Source: SYIM01 sp039800325
Lineage (GTDB): Bacteria; Pseudomonadota; Gammaproteobacteria; Burkholderiales; Burkholderiaceae_E
Direction: 5' to 3'
Length of the DNA: 64,000 nt
Assembly: GCA_039800325.1 (NCBI GenBank)
Contig: JBDLQY010000157.1
Location: 17,017-81,016, forward strand
Part shown: in pieces, positions 7,986 to 17,040 of the stretch
Layout of the letters: every line of letters starts with the position of its first letter
Numbering within the stretch: position 1 is the stretch's first letter
Notes under the pieces: generated by a model
What the model was told of the DNA's origin: nothing
Seen by the model: only the letters and a program-made list of their open reading frames with translations
Databases searched by the model: none
Program-made: the position numbers and the translations under genes

Positions 7986-9521
7986 ATGACTCAGCCTGTT
8001 TCGCTTATTCGCCGCCCCACGCTTCGCCTCAGTCCGTACGATGATGTCGTCATCGCCGCTCGCCCTTTGTCGGCGGGTACGCGGGTTGATGATGAAGGCG
8101 TCAGTTGTAGCGTCGCCATTCCCGCAGGTCACAAACTTGCGGTACGAGCCGTCGCCAAAGGTAAGCCTGTCAAGCGTTACAACCAGATCATCGGCTTTGC
8201 CACCGCCGATATCGTGCCGGGCGACCATGTGCACACGCACAACCTGGCGTTTGAAATGTTCGAACGCGACTACGCGGTGGGTGTTGACCTTCGCACCACT
8301 GAGAAGCCTGCTGCGCAAGCCAGTTTTTTGGGTATTCGGCGCGCTGACGGGCGCGTGGCCACCCGCAATTACATCGGCGTGCTGTCCACCGTCAACTGCT
8401 CCGCGTCGGTGTCCAAGTATGTGGCCCAGCACTTCACGCCCGAGGCGCTGCGCGACTATCCCAACGTCGACGGTGTGGTGCCCATCGTGCACTCATCGGG
8501 CTGTGGCATGGATACCAACGGCGTGGGCATCGATGTGCTGCAGCGAACCATCGCAGGCTACGCGCGGCATGCGAATTTCGCTGGTATTGTCATTATCGGC
8601 CTGGGCTGTGAAGCTAACCAGATGGATGCGCTCTTCCAGGCTCAGGGTCTGGGCGAGGGTACCCTGCTCAAGCCCCTGGTTATCCAGACCAGCGGTGGTA
8701 CGCGCAAGACCGTCGAGGCTGGCATTGAGGCGGTCAAGTCCATGTTGCCTAAGGCCAATCAGGTTAAGCGCGAACCGTTACCTGCCAGCCACATCACCAT
8801 CGGGCTGCAGTGCGGAGGGTCTGACGGCTATTCGGGCATTACCGCCAATCCGGCGCTTGGCGCGGCCTGTGATCTGCTGGTGGCCCATGGCGGAACCGTC
8901 ATTCTGTCTGAGACCCCAGAAATTTACGGCGCTGAGCATCTGCTAACCCGTCGCGCGGTTTCGCAGACTGTGGCCGACAAGCTCATCGCCCGTATCCGCT
9001 GGTGGGAAGCCTATACGGCTAAGAACGAGGGCAGCATGGACAACAACCCCTCGCCGGGAAATAAGGCGGGCGGTCTGACCACCATTCTTGAAAAGTCGCT
9101 GGGCGCAGTCGCCAAGGCTGGAACCAGTAATCTCTCTGATGTCTTTGAATATGCCCAGCCGGTCACCAGCAAGGGTTTCGTCTTTATGGACACGCCAGGT
9201 TATGACCCGGTATCGGCCACCGGGCAGGTTGCGGGCGGCGCCAATCTTATCTGCTTCACGACGGGGCGGGGCTCGGTGTACGGCTGTAAACCAGCGCCCT
9301 CGATCAAGCTGGCGACCAACAGCGCACTCTACGAGCGCATGACGGAAGATATGGACGTCAACTGCGGGCCCATTATTGACGGCAGCGTCAGCGTACAAGA
9401 GAAGGGCCGCGAAATCTTTGAACTTATTTTGCGGGTGGCCAGCGGCGAGGCGACCAAGAGCGAGGCTCTGGGTATGGGCAATGATGAGTTCGTGCCCTGG
9501 CAGCTGGGCGCGGTCATGTGA
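7986..9521 (+). CDS. uxaA: Altronate/galactarate dehydratase family (UxaA-like), full length
   Basis: A 511-residue dehydratase with an N-terminal SAF domain (about 15-95, with GHKLAVRAVAKGKPV and HTHN) and a large catalytic domain carrying HSSGCGMDTNG, IIGLGCEANQ, QCGGSDGYSGITANP, ENPSPGNKAGG-type (here NNPSPGNKAGG) and TTGRGSVYG motifs. Members are iron-dependent and remove water from D-altronate (giving 2-keto-3-deoxy-D-gluconate) or D-galactarate. Size and motif set favour UxaA, but specificity inside this family is hard to assign by sequence. As last gene of the TRAP operon it would feed the imported sugar acid toward a keto-deoxy acid; no kinase or aldolase for that product lies in the window. 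Confidence 0.85.
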   Translation: MTQPVSLIRRPTLRLSPYDDVVIAARPLSAGTRVDDEGVSCSVAIPAGHKLAVRAVAKGKPVKRYNQIIGFATADIVPGDHVHTHNLAFEMFERDYAVGVDLRTTEKPAAQASFLGIRRADGRVATRNYIGVLSTVNCSASVSKYVAQHFTPEALRDYPNVDGVVPIVHSSGCGMDTNGVGIDVLQRTIAGYARHANFAGIVIIGLGCEANQMDALFQAQGLGEGTLLKPLVIQTSGGTRKTVEAGIEAVKSMLPKANQVKREPLPASHITIGLQCGGSDGYSGITANPALGAACDLLVAHGGTVILSETPEIYGAEHLLTRRAVSQTVADKLIARIRWWEAYTAKNEGSMDNNPSPGNKAGGLTTILEKSLGAVAKAGTSNLSDVFEYAQPVTSKGFVFMDTPGYDPVSATGQVAGGANLICFTTGRGSVYGCKPAPSIKLATNSALYERMTEDMDVNCGPIIDGSVSVQEKGREIFELILRVASGEATKSEALGMGNDEFVPWQLGAVM

Positions 9522-9541
9522 GACCACAGATGTAAGCCAAT

Positions 9542-9557
9542 TGTGATCCATGTCACG
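9542..9557. promoter_or_regulatory. CRP-like palindrome
   Basis: TGTGATCCATGTCACG fits the CRP/Vfr consensus (TGTGA, six bases, TCACA) with one mismatch. It lies 89 bases upstream of the small acidic-protein gene at 9646 and 20 bases after the dehydratase stop. It could activate the small gene; regulation of the sugar-acid operon from this position is unlikely. Confidence 0.45.
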
Positions 9558-9645
9558 GGCCAAATATAGCCTGTGACGAAAGCCGCAGTGTGGCGGCGCG
9601 TGCTTGGCGATACTGGTCTTTTCGTGTTCACAACGGGAGACCATC

Positions 9646-9975
9646 ATGACGCTCGAAGCTCAGCTCGCAACCCACGACGTGTCCGACGATGAGCCAGCGA
9701 TGCCCAATCAGGGCTCTGATCACGAGCAGTCCCTGCCTGACTCGCTGCTCTTGATCGTTGACCCCAGTTTGGCGCTAGAGGCGGCGCGCCGCATGGAAGC
9801 CAACTGTCGTAACGGATTACGTTTCTTCAGCGACTTTCGCCGCGTACGCCCGCTTGACAGCTTTGTGCTTGATGAAGACGGCGAAACACTTGAGGGCACC
9901 GACGATGCCCTTGAGTTTGAACCACTCGAAGACCGGTTTAATCCACGCTTTGACCCGGCCCTGTCACGCCGTTAA
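9646..9975 (+). CDS. Small acidic hypothetical protein
   Basis: 109 residues, started at the ATG that follows a GGGAG site; a longer in-frame extension begins at a poor upstream codon. The protein is strongly acidic, with DDEP near the N-terminus and LDEDGETLEGTDDALEFEPLE-like acidic runs near the C-terminus, and has no signal peptide or membrane segment. I do not recognise a family. It stands alone between the sugar-acid operon and the convergent proB gene, downstream of a CRP-like site. Confidence 0.6.
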   Translation: MTLEAQLATHDVSDDEPAMPNQGSDHEQSLPDSLLLIVDPSLALEAARRMEANCRNGLRFFSDFRRVRPLDSFVLDEDGETLEGTDDALEFEPLEDRFNPRFDPALSRR

Positions 9976-10025
9976 TGTGTCCAGGCACCACGAGCCCGGT
10001 TATCAGGGCGTCAGATAGCCCTCGT

Positions 10026-11189
10026 CTAACGAGGAACCCAGTTGTCGCGGTGAATCAGCTCGGGTTCCTCGATAAAGCCCAGAATCGACTCAATCTCAGA
10101 GCTTGGTCTGCGCAGAATACGCCGGGTCTCTGAAGAAGAATAGTTCACCAGACCACGGCCAACTTCGCGACCTGCCTCATCGCGGACGGCGACCACCTCA
10201 CCGCGCTCGAAGTCACCGCTTACTTCCAGAACACCAATCGGCAGCAGGCTGCGACCGTCTTTCGCCAGCGCCCGGCATGCGCCGTCGTCGACCGTGACCG
10301 AGCCGCGCAGTTGCAGGTGATCGGCCATCCACTGCTTTCGGGCTGCCAGGCGAGGCGTGTCGGCAATAAACTGGGTGCCGATGGCTTCGCCCTGCGCAAG
10401 CCGCTGCAGCACGTCGTCAACGCGGCCCGAGGCGACCACTGTATGTGCGCCGCCGGTGGCAGCACGGCGGGCTGCGAGAACCTTGGTCAGCATGCCGCCG
10501 CGGGCGATCGTAGAGCCAGTACCGCCGGCGATGCGATCGAGTCGCTGATCATCGGCCCGCACAGCCTGCAGCAGCCGTGCGGATGGATCCTGCCGTGGGT
10601 CAGCGGTGAAAAGGCCCTGCTGATCGGTGAGGATGATGAGAACGTCAGCGTCAATCAGGTTGGTGACCAGTGCGCCCAGTGTGTCGTTGTCACCAAACTT
10701 GATCTCATCGGTGACCACCGTGTCGTTCTCATTGATGATGGGCACGACGCCTAGCCGAACCAGGGTAAGCAGCGTCGAGCGCGCATTGAGATAACGGCGT
10801 CGGTCAGCCAGGTCTTCATGCGTGAGCAGCACCTGGGCAGTCGCCAGTCCGTGCTGCGCGAAGGAGCTTTCGTAGACTTGGGCAAGGCCCATCTGCCCAA
10901 CGGCGGCGGCCGCCTGAAGCTCGTGCATTTCGCGCGGTCTTCGGGCCCAGCCCAGACGTTTCATGCCTTCGGCCACCGCGCCCGACGACACCACCACAAC
11001 TTCTTTACCCATGGCCCGCAGGGCCGCGATCTGTTTGCCCCAGCGTGTGATGGCCTGTTGGTCGAGACCCCGACCCTCGTTGGTAACCAGGCTTGATCCG
11101 ACCTTGAGTACCAGTCGCTGAGCCGCCTGCACCACGCGCAGCAGCGCACCCGCGGGCAGCGAAAGAGCGTCGGTAAGCGCATCACTCAT
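10026..11189 (-). CDS. proB: Glutamate 5-kinase
   Basis: A 387-residue enzyme with an N-terminal amino-acid kinase domain (LVLKVGSSLVT near residue 26, VVSSGAVAEGMKRLG, NENDTVVTDEIKFGDNDTLGALV) and a C-terminal PUA domain from about residue 290. It phosphorylates L-glutamate to glutamyl-5-phosphate, the first and feedback-inhibited step of proline synthesis. Its ATG overlaps the obgE stop by four bases, so it is coupled to obgE, the common arrangement in Burkholderiales. The partner proA is not in the window. Confidence 0.97.
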   Translation of the reverse strand: MSDALTDALSLPAGALLRVVQAAQRLVLKVGSSLVTNEGRGLDQQAITRWGKQIAALRAMGKEVVVVSSGAVAEGMKRLGWARRPREMHELQAAAAVGQMGLAQVYESSFAQHGLATAQVLLTHEDLADRRRYLNARSTLLTLVRLGVVPIINENDTVVTDEIKFGDNDTLGALVTNLIDADVLIILTDQQGLFTADPRQDPSARLLQAVRADDQRLDRIAGGTGSTIARGGMLTKVLAARRAATGGAHTVVASGRVDDVLQRLAQGEAIGTQFIADTPRLAARKQWMADHLQLRGSVTVDDGACRALAKDGRSLLPIGVLEVSGDFERGEVVAVRDEAGREVGRGLVNYSSSETRRILRRPSSEIESILGFIEEPELIHRDNWVPR

Positions 11190-12295
11190 GACGATACATC
11201 TTCATGGCCGGCGCGATTTTCGTCAAAACGAACATCGGGGTCGGTGTGCTCGGGGGGGCGCAATGACTGAAGATGCTCGTAGATAGCAAAGCACAGCATC
11301 TCGCAGCCCTCGCGTGTAAGCGCTGAGATGGGATAGACGCGATTGGCATCAACAGGCAGAGCCGAACGACCACGCCCGCGCAGACGGCGGACAAAGTCGG
11401 CAACACGTGCCTGCCGCTCTTCAGGCGCGATCATGTCGATTTTGTTCAGTACCAGCCAGCGCGGCTTTTCATAGAGGCTGACGTCGTACTGACGCAATTC
11501 TTTCAAAATAGCGCGGGCGTCGCGCACTGGGTCAGCATCCGGGTCTGCGGGGGCCATGTCGACGATGTGCAGCAGTAAGCCGGTGCGCTGCAGATGACGC
11601 AGAAACTGTAGTCCCAGACCAGCGCCTTCGGCTGCCCCTTCGATCAGTCCTGGAATATCAGCGATCACGAAGCTCTTCTCGGGCGCCAGACGTACCACAC
11701 CCAGATTGGGGTGTAGCGTAGTGAATGGGTAGTCGGCAACCTTTGGTCGGGCGTTACTCACCGCCGCGATGAATGTCGATTTGCCCGCGTTGGGCATGCC
11801 CAGCAGACCCACATCGGCCAGAACGCGCAGTTCCAGGTGAAGGCGCCGTTGCTCGCCGGGCCGTCCGGGGGTCGCTTTGCGTGGCGCCCGGTTAGTGCTG
11901 GACTTGTAGTGAATGTTGCCAAAGCCGCCATCGCCGCCTTTGGCCAGTAGCGCCTGGTCGGCATGATGAGCGAGATCAGCCATCAGTTCGCCGGTGTCCT
12001 CGTCATAGACCAGGGTGCCGACTGGCATGCGTAGCCAAACGTCAGCGGCTGCGGCACCGTATTGATCAGAGCCTCGCCCATGTTCGCCATTGCGTGCCTG
12101 ATGTTTGCGCGCATAGCGATAGTCGACCAGCGTGTTGATATTGCGGTCTGCCACGGCCCATACGCTGCCACCGCGACCGCCGTCGCCGCCGTCGGGGCCT
12201 CCGCGTGGAATGTACTTCTCGCGCCGGAACGAAATGATGCCGTTGCCGCCATTGCCGGCCAACACCTCGATCCGGGCTTCGTCAACGAATTTCAT
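11186..12295 (-). CDS. obgE: Obg family GTPase
   Basis: A 369-residue GTPase. The glycine-rich Obg domain fills residues 1-158 (GNGGNGIISFRREKY, GGPDGGDGGRGGSV), followed by the G domain with GMPNAGKST (166-174), DIPGLIEGA from 213 and NKID. The C-terminal extension is short and acidic. ObgE binds the 50S subunit and takes part in ribosome maturation, the stringent response and chromosome segregation. It follows rpmA after an 84-base gap that contains a terminator-like hairpin, so it may be partly uncoupled from the ribosomal genes. Confidence 0.97.
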   Translation of the reverse strand: MKFVDEARIEVLAGNGGNGIISFRREKYIPRGGPDGGDGGRGGSVWAVADRNINTLVDYRYARKHQARNGEHGRGSDQYGAAAADVWLRMPVGTLVYDEDTGELMADLAHHADQALLAKGGDGGFGNIHYKSSTNRAPRKATPGRPGEQRRLHLELRVLADVGLLGMPNAGKSTFIAAVSNARPKVADYPFTTLHPNLGVVRLAPEKSFVIADIPGLIEGAAEGAGLGLQFLRHLQRTGLLLHIVDMAPADPDADPVRDARAILKELRQYDVSLYEKPRWLVLNKIDMIAPEERQARVADFVRRLRGRGRSALPVDANRVYPISALTREGCEMLCFAIYEHLQSLRPPEHTDPDVRFDENRAGHEDVSS

Positions 12296-12325
12296 ACTTG
12301 AACCGTGCGCTTCAGAAGGGGCAGA

Positions 12326-12354
12326 AGAACAAAAGCCCCGCGCTAACGGGGCTT
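12326..12354 (-). terminator. Intrinsic terminator downstream of rpmA
   Basis: On the minus strand AAGCCCCG (12347-12354) pairs with CGGGGCTT (12333-12340) across a six-base loop, followed by TTGTTC. Read-through would supply obgE-proB. Confidence 0.72.
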
Positions 12355-12379
12355 CTGCGGGGGGCGGGTTTTAAGCCGC

Positions 12380-12640
12380 TTACTGCAGGGGCGCCACCCT
12401 GACGGTACGGCGGCGCTCGACACCCTTCACCATAAACTCAACCTTGCCAGGAATGAGTGCAAACAGGGTGTGATCGCGGCCAATACCGACGTTTTCGCCT
12501 GGATGGAACTGGGTTCCGCGCTGGCGAACGATGATAGAGCCGGCCGTGACAGTTTCGCCGCCGTAGGCCTTGACACCCAGCATTTTGGGTTGCGAATCAC
12601 GACCGTTGCGCGTAGAGCCGCCGCCTTTTTTCTGTGCCAT
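12380..12640 (-). CDS. rpmA: 50S ribosomal protein L27
   Basis: 86 residues beginning MAQKKGGGSTRNGRDS, the classic L27 N-terminus that reaches the peptidyl-transferase centre, followed by LGVKAYGGE, GSIIVRQRGT and HPGENVGIGRDHTLFAL. It is the usual length. Six bases separate it from rplU, with which it forms the conserved L21-L27 operon. Confidence 0.98.
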   Translation of the reverse strand: MAQKKGGGSTRNGRDSQPKMLGVKAYGGETVTAGSIIVRQRGTQFHPGENVGIGRDHTLFALIPGKVEFMVKGVERRRTVRVAPLQ

Positions 12641-12646
12641 GTGGGA

Positions 12647-13003
12647 TTACTCCTGAGCAGCTGCGGGAGCCGGCGCAGTGCTTTCGCCCAATGCCGACGC
12701 AATACGGCTCACCAGAATTTCAGTGTAGTTCTGGCGATGACCCTGCCGCTTCTGGTAGTGCTTGCGACGGCGCATCTTGAAAATACGAACTTTGTCGTGA
12801 CGACCGTGAGAGAGCACCTTCGCTGACACACTAGCCCCGGCCACCAGAGGCACGCCGACCGAAATTTGGTCGCCACTGCCCACCGCGAGAACCTGGTCGA
12901 TGGTGATTTCAGCTCCGATGTCCGCCGGTATCTGTTCTACCTTGATTTTGTCGCCGGCGACAACTTTGTACTGCTTGCCTCCGGTTTTTATAACCGCGTA
13001 CAT
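12647..13003 (-). CDS. rplU: 50S ribosomal protein L21
   Basis: 118 residues from the ATG at 13003 (MYAVIKTGGKQYKV), the universal L21 start; a 21-residue upstream in-frame extension is not ribosomal sequence and is rejected. KMRRRKHYQKRQGHRQNYTE is the rRNA-binding basic stretch. The last 20 residues (alanine/proline-rich) form the variable C-terminal tail found in betaproteobacteria. It is transcribed away from ispB. Confidence 0.97.
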   Translation of the reverse strand: MYAVIKTGGKQYKVVAGDKIKVEQIPADIGAEITIDQVLAVGSGDQISVGVPLVAGASVSAKVLSHGRHDKVRIFKMRRRKHYQKRQGHRQNYTEILVSRIASALGESTAPAPAAAQE

Positions 13004-13117
13004 GGACAAACCTTTAATGATTGGGAGAGAACCGCACATTATGTCGATTTTTGGCTGCAGCGTCAAAGATAAGGACGGATGAGCGCCCGAACCGTATAAT
13101 CAGCGCAGAAACTTCCC
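13004..13117. promoter_or_regulatory. Divergent rplU / ispB promoter region
   Basis: A 114-base gap between the ribosomal operon and ispB must hold both promoters. On the plus strand CCGTATAATC (around 13090) contains a good -10 hexamer TATAAT for ispB. Confidence 0.55.
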
Positions 13118-14110
13118 ATGCTTATGAAACCGTCCGAACTTTTTCCGGCACTGGCGGCCGAACTGGCAGACACCGACCGTGTCATTCGCGATAGTCTGCG
13201 CTCGGACGTGGCCTTGATCAATGCGGTGTCCGATTACATCATCGGCGCGGGCGGCAAGCGTCTGCGCCCGGTTCTGCTGCTGCTAACCGCGCGGGCCATG
13301 GGCTATGGCGATGACGCCCGCCACCACCATCAACTCGCGGCGGTCATCGAATTCATTCATACGGCCACGTTGCTGCATGATGATGTGGTTGATGAGTCAG
13401 AGCTCAGGCGCGGGCGTAAAACGGCCAATTCGGCCTTCGGCAACCCCGCTTCAGTGCTGGTTGGCGATTTTCTGTATTCGCGGGCTTTTCAGATGATGGT
13501 GGGCATCAACGACATGCGTGTCATGCGTGTGTTGGCTGACGCTACCAATGTCATCGCTGAAGGCGAAGTCTTGCAGCTGATGAATTGCAATGACCCCGAC
13601 ACCGATGAAGCCCGCTACCTTCAGGTTATCCGCTTTAAAACGGCGCGACTATTTGAGGCAGCCTCTCATCTGGGTGCGCTGCTGGCCCGGGCAACGCCCG
13701 AGGCCGAGGCTGCGGCTGCAGCCTTCGGACGGCATCTGGGTACGGCCTTTCAGCTGATCGATGATGTGCTCGACTATGAGGGCAGCACCTCTGATATCGG
13801 CAAGAATATTGGCGATGATCTGCGCGAAGGCAAGCCCACGCTGCCCCTCATCCATGTATTGGCCAAGGGTGACGAGGCCGAGCGCAGCCTCGTGCGCCGG
13901 GCTATTGAGCAGGCCGACGGCAACGCTTTCGCAGACGTCATGCAGGCCATTCGACGCACGGGCGCTCTGCAGTACACGCGGCAGATGGCCAGCCGGGAAG
14001 CCGGGCTGGCACGTACGGCTCTTGACGGCATGCTCACAAACGCTACGGCCCCGCAGTATGGCGAGGCCCTGCACCAACTCACGCGCTACGCGATTGAGCG
14101 GGTGCAGTAG
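13118..14110 (+). CDS. ispB: Polyprenyl (octaprenyl) diphosphate synthase
   Basis: A 330-residue trans-prenyltransferase. The first aspartate-rich motif is LLHDDVVDE (D88, D89, D92), followed by the basic RRGRKT; the second is LIDDVLDY (D215, D216, D219), followed by GKNIGDDLREGKPTLPL. It extends farnesyl diphosphate with isopentenyl units to make the ubiquinone side chain. The divergent position next to rplU-rpmA is conserved in proteobacteria. An ATG two codons further in (13124) is an equally possible start. Confidence 0.95.
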   Translation: MLMKPSELFPALAAELADTDRVIRDSLRSDVALINAVSDYIIGAGGKRLRPVLLLLTARAMGYGDDARHHHQLAAVIEFIHTATLLHDDVVDESELRRGRKTANSAFGNPASVLVGDFLYSRAFQMMVGINDMRVMRVLADATNVIAEGEVLQLMNCNDPDTDEARYLQVIRFKTARLFEAASHLGALLARATPEAEAAAAAFGRHLGTAFQLIDDVLDYEGSTSDIGKNIGDDLREGKPTLPLIHVLAKGDEAERSLVRRAIEQADGNAFADVMQAIRRTGALQYTRQMASREAGLARTALDGMLTNATAPQYGEALHQLTRYAIERVQ

Positions 14111-14119
14111 GCGCCGCGA

Positions 14120-14596
14120 TCAGCGATTGATCTGTGGCTGCAGAATGACTGGGCCGGCCGCGGGCGGAGCAATAATGACCGGAGCTGGCTGAGGTCTGCG
14201 CAGATCGGTCGTTGAGATCGAGGTGGGCTGTCTCGGCGGGGATGCCGACGGCCCTGGCCCATACAGCGTTGACAGTTGCGAGAGTAGGGCGGGATTTTCG
14301 GACAGCTTGGCCTCAATTACGACGTCAATCATGCCAGCCAGGCGAGGGTTATCGGCGCTGCCCATCCAGGCGGCTCTATTGGCCCCGATAAAATTGATTT
14401 TGGCCAACGAACACGACTGGGCGTTTTTCTTGATCCAGTCCTGGGCGCGCGCGTCGCGCTGGTTGGGATCATGGGTTTCAAGCGCAAGGGTTCGGAATTC
14501 GGCCACGATGCAGTCGGGTTCGGCCTGAGCGAGGGCTCGGCCCACGAATGCAACCACTAAGAGGACACGGGGCGCGATAAACCCAAACAATTTCAT
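14120..14596 (-). CDS. Secreted hypothetical protein
   Basis: 158 residues with an N-terminal signal peptide (hydrophobic core at about 7-20, cleavage near RALAQA). Two cysteines (C29 and C62) could form a disulfide in the periplasm. A helical middle part is followed by a proline-rich tail (PGPSASPPRQP and several PAPVIIAPP-like stretches), a pattern of cell-wall-spanning or flexible periplasmic linkers. I do not recognise a family. It is convergent with ispB and has no obvious operon partner. Confidence 0.65.
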   Translation of the reverse strand: MKLFGFIAPRVLLVVAFVGRALAQAEPDCIVAEFRTLALETHDPNQRDARAQDWIKKNAQSCSLAKINFIGANRAAWMGSADNPRLAGMIDVVIEAKLSENPALLSQLSTLYGPGPSASPPRQPTSISTTDLRRPQPAPVIIAPPAAGPVILQPQINR

Positions 14597-14807
14597 GAGT
14601 ATGGTCCGAATTGAGCGGAAGTGAGTGTCTCGATATTTTGGGATCGTCGGATGACGTAGAAACTTAAGCCTTCCCCAAACGATCAGTCAAAGCGAGTTAA
14701 TACCAATGGGGGCTCGCGAAACGCCTGCGCCGACGTGCTTAGTCGGTTTAGTGTTACGATTAGTTGCGTTTTCGGGTTAAGTCCTGAGTTACTTTTGGAG
14801 GTCTCCT

Positions 14808-17036
14808 ATGCGCAAGTTTATCGGGGTTTCCTTAGGCGGAGTGATCGCCGCCTTACTTTCAGCGTGCGGTGGTGGCGGTGGGACACCGGCCCAAGCTCCA
14901 GGCACAATTGATCTATCAGGGTCAGCCTATAAAGGCCTGCTCGTTGGCGCAGATGTATCGGCTTACGCACTGGTCAACGGCGTTGCTGCGTCAACTCCGC
15001 TTGCGACCACAAAGACAGATGACGTCGGCGATTACGTGCTGAAGATTCCGCCAACTGCGGGCCCCGTGATTATTGAAGTAAAAGCGAACTCCAACACTCA
15101 GATGCTGGCCGAGGATGAGTATGAAGCCGATGGCCGGCTCAAGAGGCGGCCGGTCGGTGAAATGCCACCGTTACGAGGTTTCGTGCTGAACGACGAAAAA
15201 GCTGCTTCGGCGATGGTGTCCATGCACAGCGAGTCGGCTGTGCAGATTGCCATGAATTCGTCTACGGACAAAAAGCTTACGTCCGAACTTCTCAATGGTG
15301 CCGCTCAGGCAGTCAGGCAGTTGGCGCCTGTTGATCCGTTCACGGTGAAGCCGCCGGTCCGTTTGTTCACTGGGACGGGTGAGACTGCTGAGGTCGCTAA
15401 TGCTGACCAGATAAAACTCATGACCTTTAATGCGGGTTTGCTCAAGGGTGCAGCCTCGCCGACCGGGTGCGCCAAGTCTGCGATCACCTGCGCGATAGAA
15501 GGTATGTCCAAGCAGGCTACGGTGGCGATCAATGGCTCGAAGGTTACCTTCAACGCGGCAGACGGCAAGCCGCTAGATACCGATGCGTTGCGCACTTTCA
15601 ATGCCAAGGTGCTGTCCGCCGGTGAAACCGCAGTCAGCAGTGCAGTCGACAAGATCAAGACGACCGACCTCGATAGAGTCCTTAGGCGGGTTCAGACCTT
15701 TGCCGCAGCAACGGCCACTGAAAACTTATCTCGTAACTTTACGACTGAGATTAAGCTGGCTGCTACGACTTCGATCGAGGGCTTTGTCACGGCTTTGAGG
15801 GATGGCTTGGTCGCTGCCGAGACGCGCCTAGAGACCCTGGAAGCGAACCTGGACAGTCGGTATGGCGAGCAGAATTACGGGCGGATCGCCAGTGATGCTG
15901 TGAGCAAGATCCAGTATCTCTTCGACAGTATCAAAGGCCGGTGCAAATTCACTTCGGGTCAACTCTACTGTCCTACGATATCGACCGGTGCAAACCAGAT
16001 CAAGCCGACCCCAGGTGGTCCCGCCGGTTCGTACGATTTTCTTCAGAGTCCATCACCAGGGTCTGATTTCACAACGTCCTTGACGGTGATCGGCGAGGGA
16101 TCTTTTGAGGGCGGGTACACGGTCACCGCCAAGAAGGGCTCTGTGGTTCTGACGCCTTACAGTTCCTCTTTGAGTACGTCGGCCGCACAGCCGCCTTATG
16201 TTGCCAAGGTGGCAGACGTTACTCTGGTGGTACCGTCTGATAACGACCAGTGGCCCAAGAAAGGAAAAATGAGCGGCGTACTTGAGGTCTTCGATGAGAA
16301 AACCTGGAGCAAACCCGACGCGCAATTCGTTAAGTTTGAGCTTAAGGATATTGATCTTGACATGAGCAGCAGAACCGCTTCCCTTGAGATTTGGCGCGTC
16401 AAAGGCGAGCTGGCGGTGTCGACTTCTTGGGGGGACCGTTTGGCGGGTAGGCTGAACGCGGGTGTTCACACTTTCAAGAGATCGACGCCGTTCTACTCAA
16501 ATATCTTTGAGGATTACAGTGACGTTGTTCAGGACCTGAACTTCGGCCTGTTGGCGTCTCAGCGCTCAGAGGGGGTACTCTCGATTGCTGCTTCATTTGA
16601 CCGTAGTGTTCCGTACGACCCCTTCAAAGCAGTATCGGCTTCGAACTACGAGGGCGGTGTACTGAATCTGACGCTTGCGGTCAGCGAGCATGTCTCTTTA
16701 TCGATCGGTCTCGAACGTCCAACCTACGAAGTCTTTAAGGCAACGATCGACATTAACGCTTCGGGCAATAAGGCGTCGCTGTCGGCGACCACAAGCGCGC
16801 CAGAGCGCTTTCCTGCGATTCGCCCCTCAAATCGTTGGTGCATCGATGCTGGCCCGGGCTATGTAGCCTGCACCGATAAGATGTCCATGAAGTCGGGCGA
16901 CGGGTTGTACACGGGAACGCTTACCCGCGCCGGCGGCAAGACTCAAGGCGAAATCAAAAATGCACAAGGCGTTGTCGTCGGGAAGATCAAAGACGGCGTA
17001 GTTGAGATCGACGGAACTTATTATTCCTTGCTCTAG
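14808..17036 (+). CDS. Large putative lipoprotein of unknown function
   Basis: 742 residues beginning with a lipoprotein signal peptide ending ALLSAC (lipidated C20), followed by five glycines and a short proline-rich spacer, typical of surface or outer-membrane lipoproteins. A GGAGG site precedes the ATG. Residues 35-110 resemble a carboxypeptidase-regulatory-like beta fold (SGSAYKGLLVGADVSAYAL ... GDYVLKIP); the middle is helical and the second half beta-rich. The outer-membrane protein gene follows directly, so the pair probably act together at the cell surface. Homologous full-length families are not recognised. Confidence 0.7.
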   Translation: MRKFIGVSLGGVIAALLSACGGGGGTPAQAPGTIDLSGSAYKGLLVGADVSAYALVNGVAASTPLATTKTDDVGDYVLKIPPTAGPVIIEVKANSNTQMLAEDEYEADGRLKRRPVGEMPPLRGFVLNDEKAASAMVSMHSESAVQIAMNSSTDKKLTSELLNGAAQAVRQLAPVDPFTVKPPVRLFTGTGETAEVANADQIKLMTFNAGLLKGAASPTGCAKSAITCAIEGMSKQATVAINGSKVTFNAADGKPLDTDALRTFNAKVLSAGETAVSSAVDKIKTTDLDRVLRRVQTFAAATATENLSRNFTTEIKLAATTSIEGFVTALRDGLVAAETRLETLEANLDSRYGEQNYGRIASDAVSKIQYLFDSIKGRCKFTSGQLYCPTISTGANQIKPTPGGPAGSYDFLQSPSPGSDFTTSLTVIGEGSFEGGYTVTAKKGSVVLTPYSSSLSTSAAQPPYVAKVADVTLVVPSDNDQWPKKGKMSGVLEVFDEKTWSKPDAQFVKFELKDIDLDMSSRTASLEIWRVKGELAVSTSWGDRLAGRLNAGVHTFKRSTPFYSNIFEDYSDVVQDLNFGLLASQRSEGVLSIAASFDRSVPYDPFKAVSASNYEGGVLNLTLAVSEHVSLSIGLERPTYEVFKATIDINASGNKASLSATTSAPERFPAIRPSNRWCIDAGPGYVACTDKMSMKSGDGLYTGTLTRAGGKTQGEIKNAQGVVVGKIKDGVVEIDGTYYSLL

Positions 17037-17040
17037 TCTT

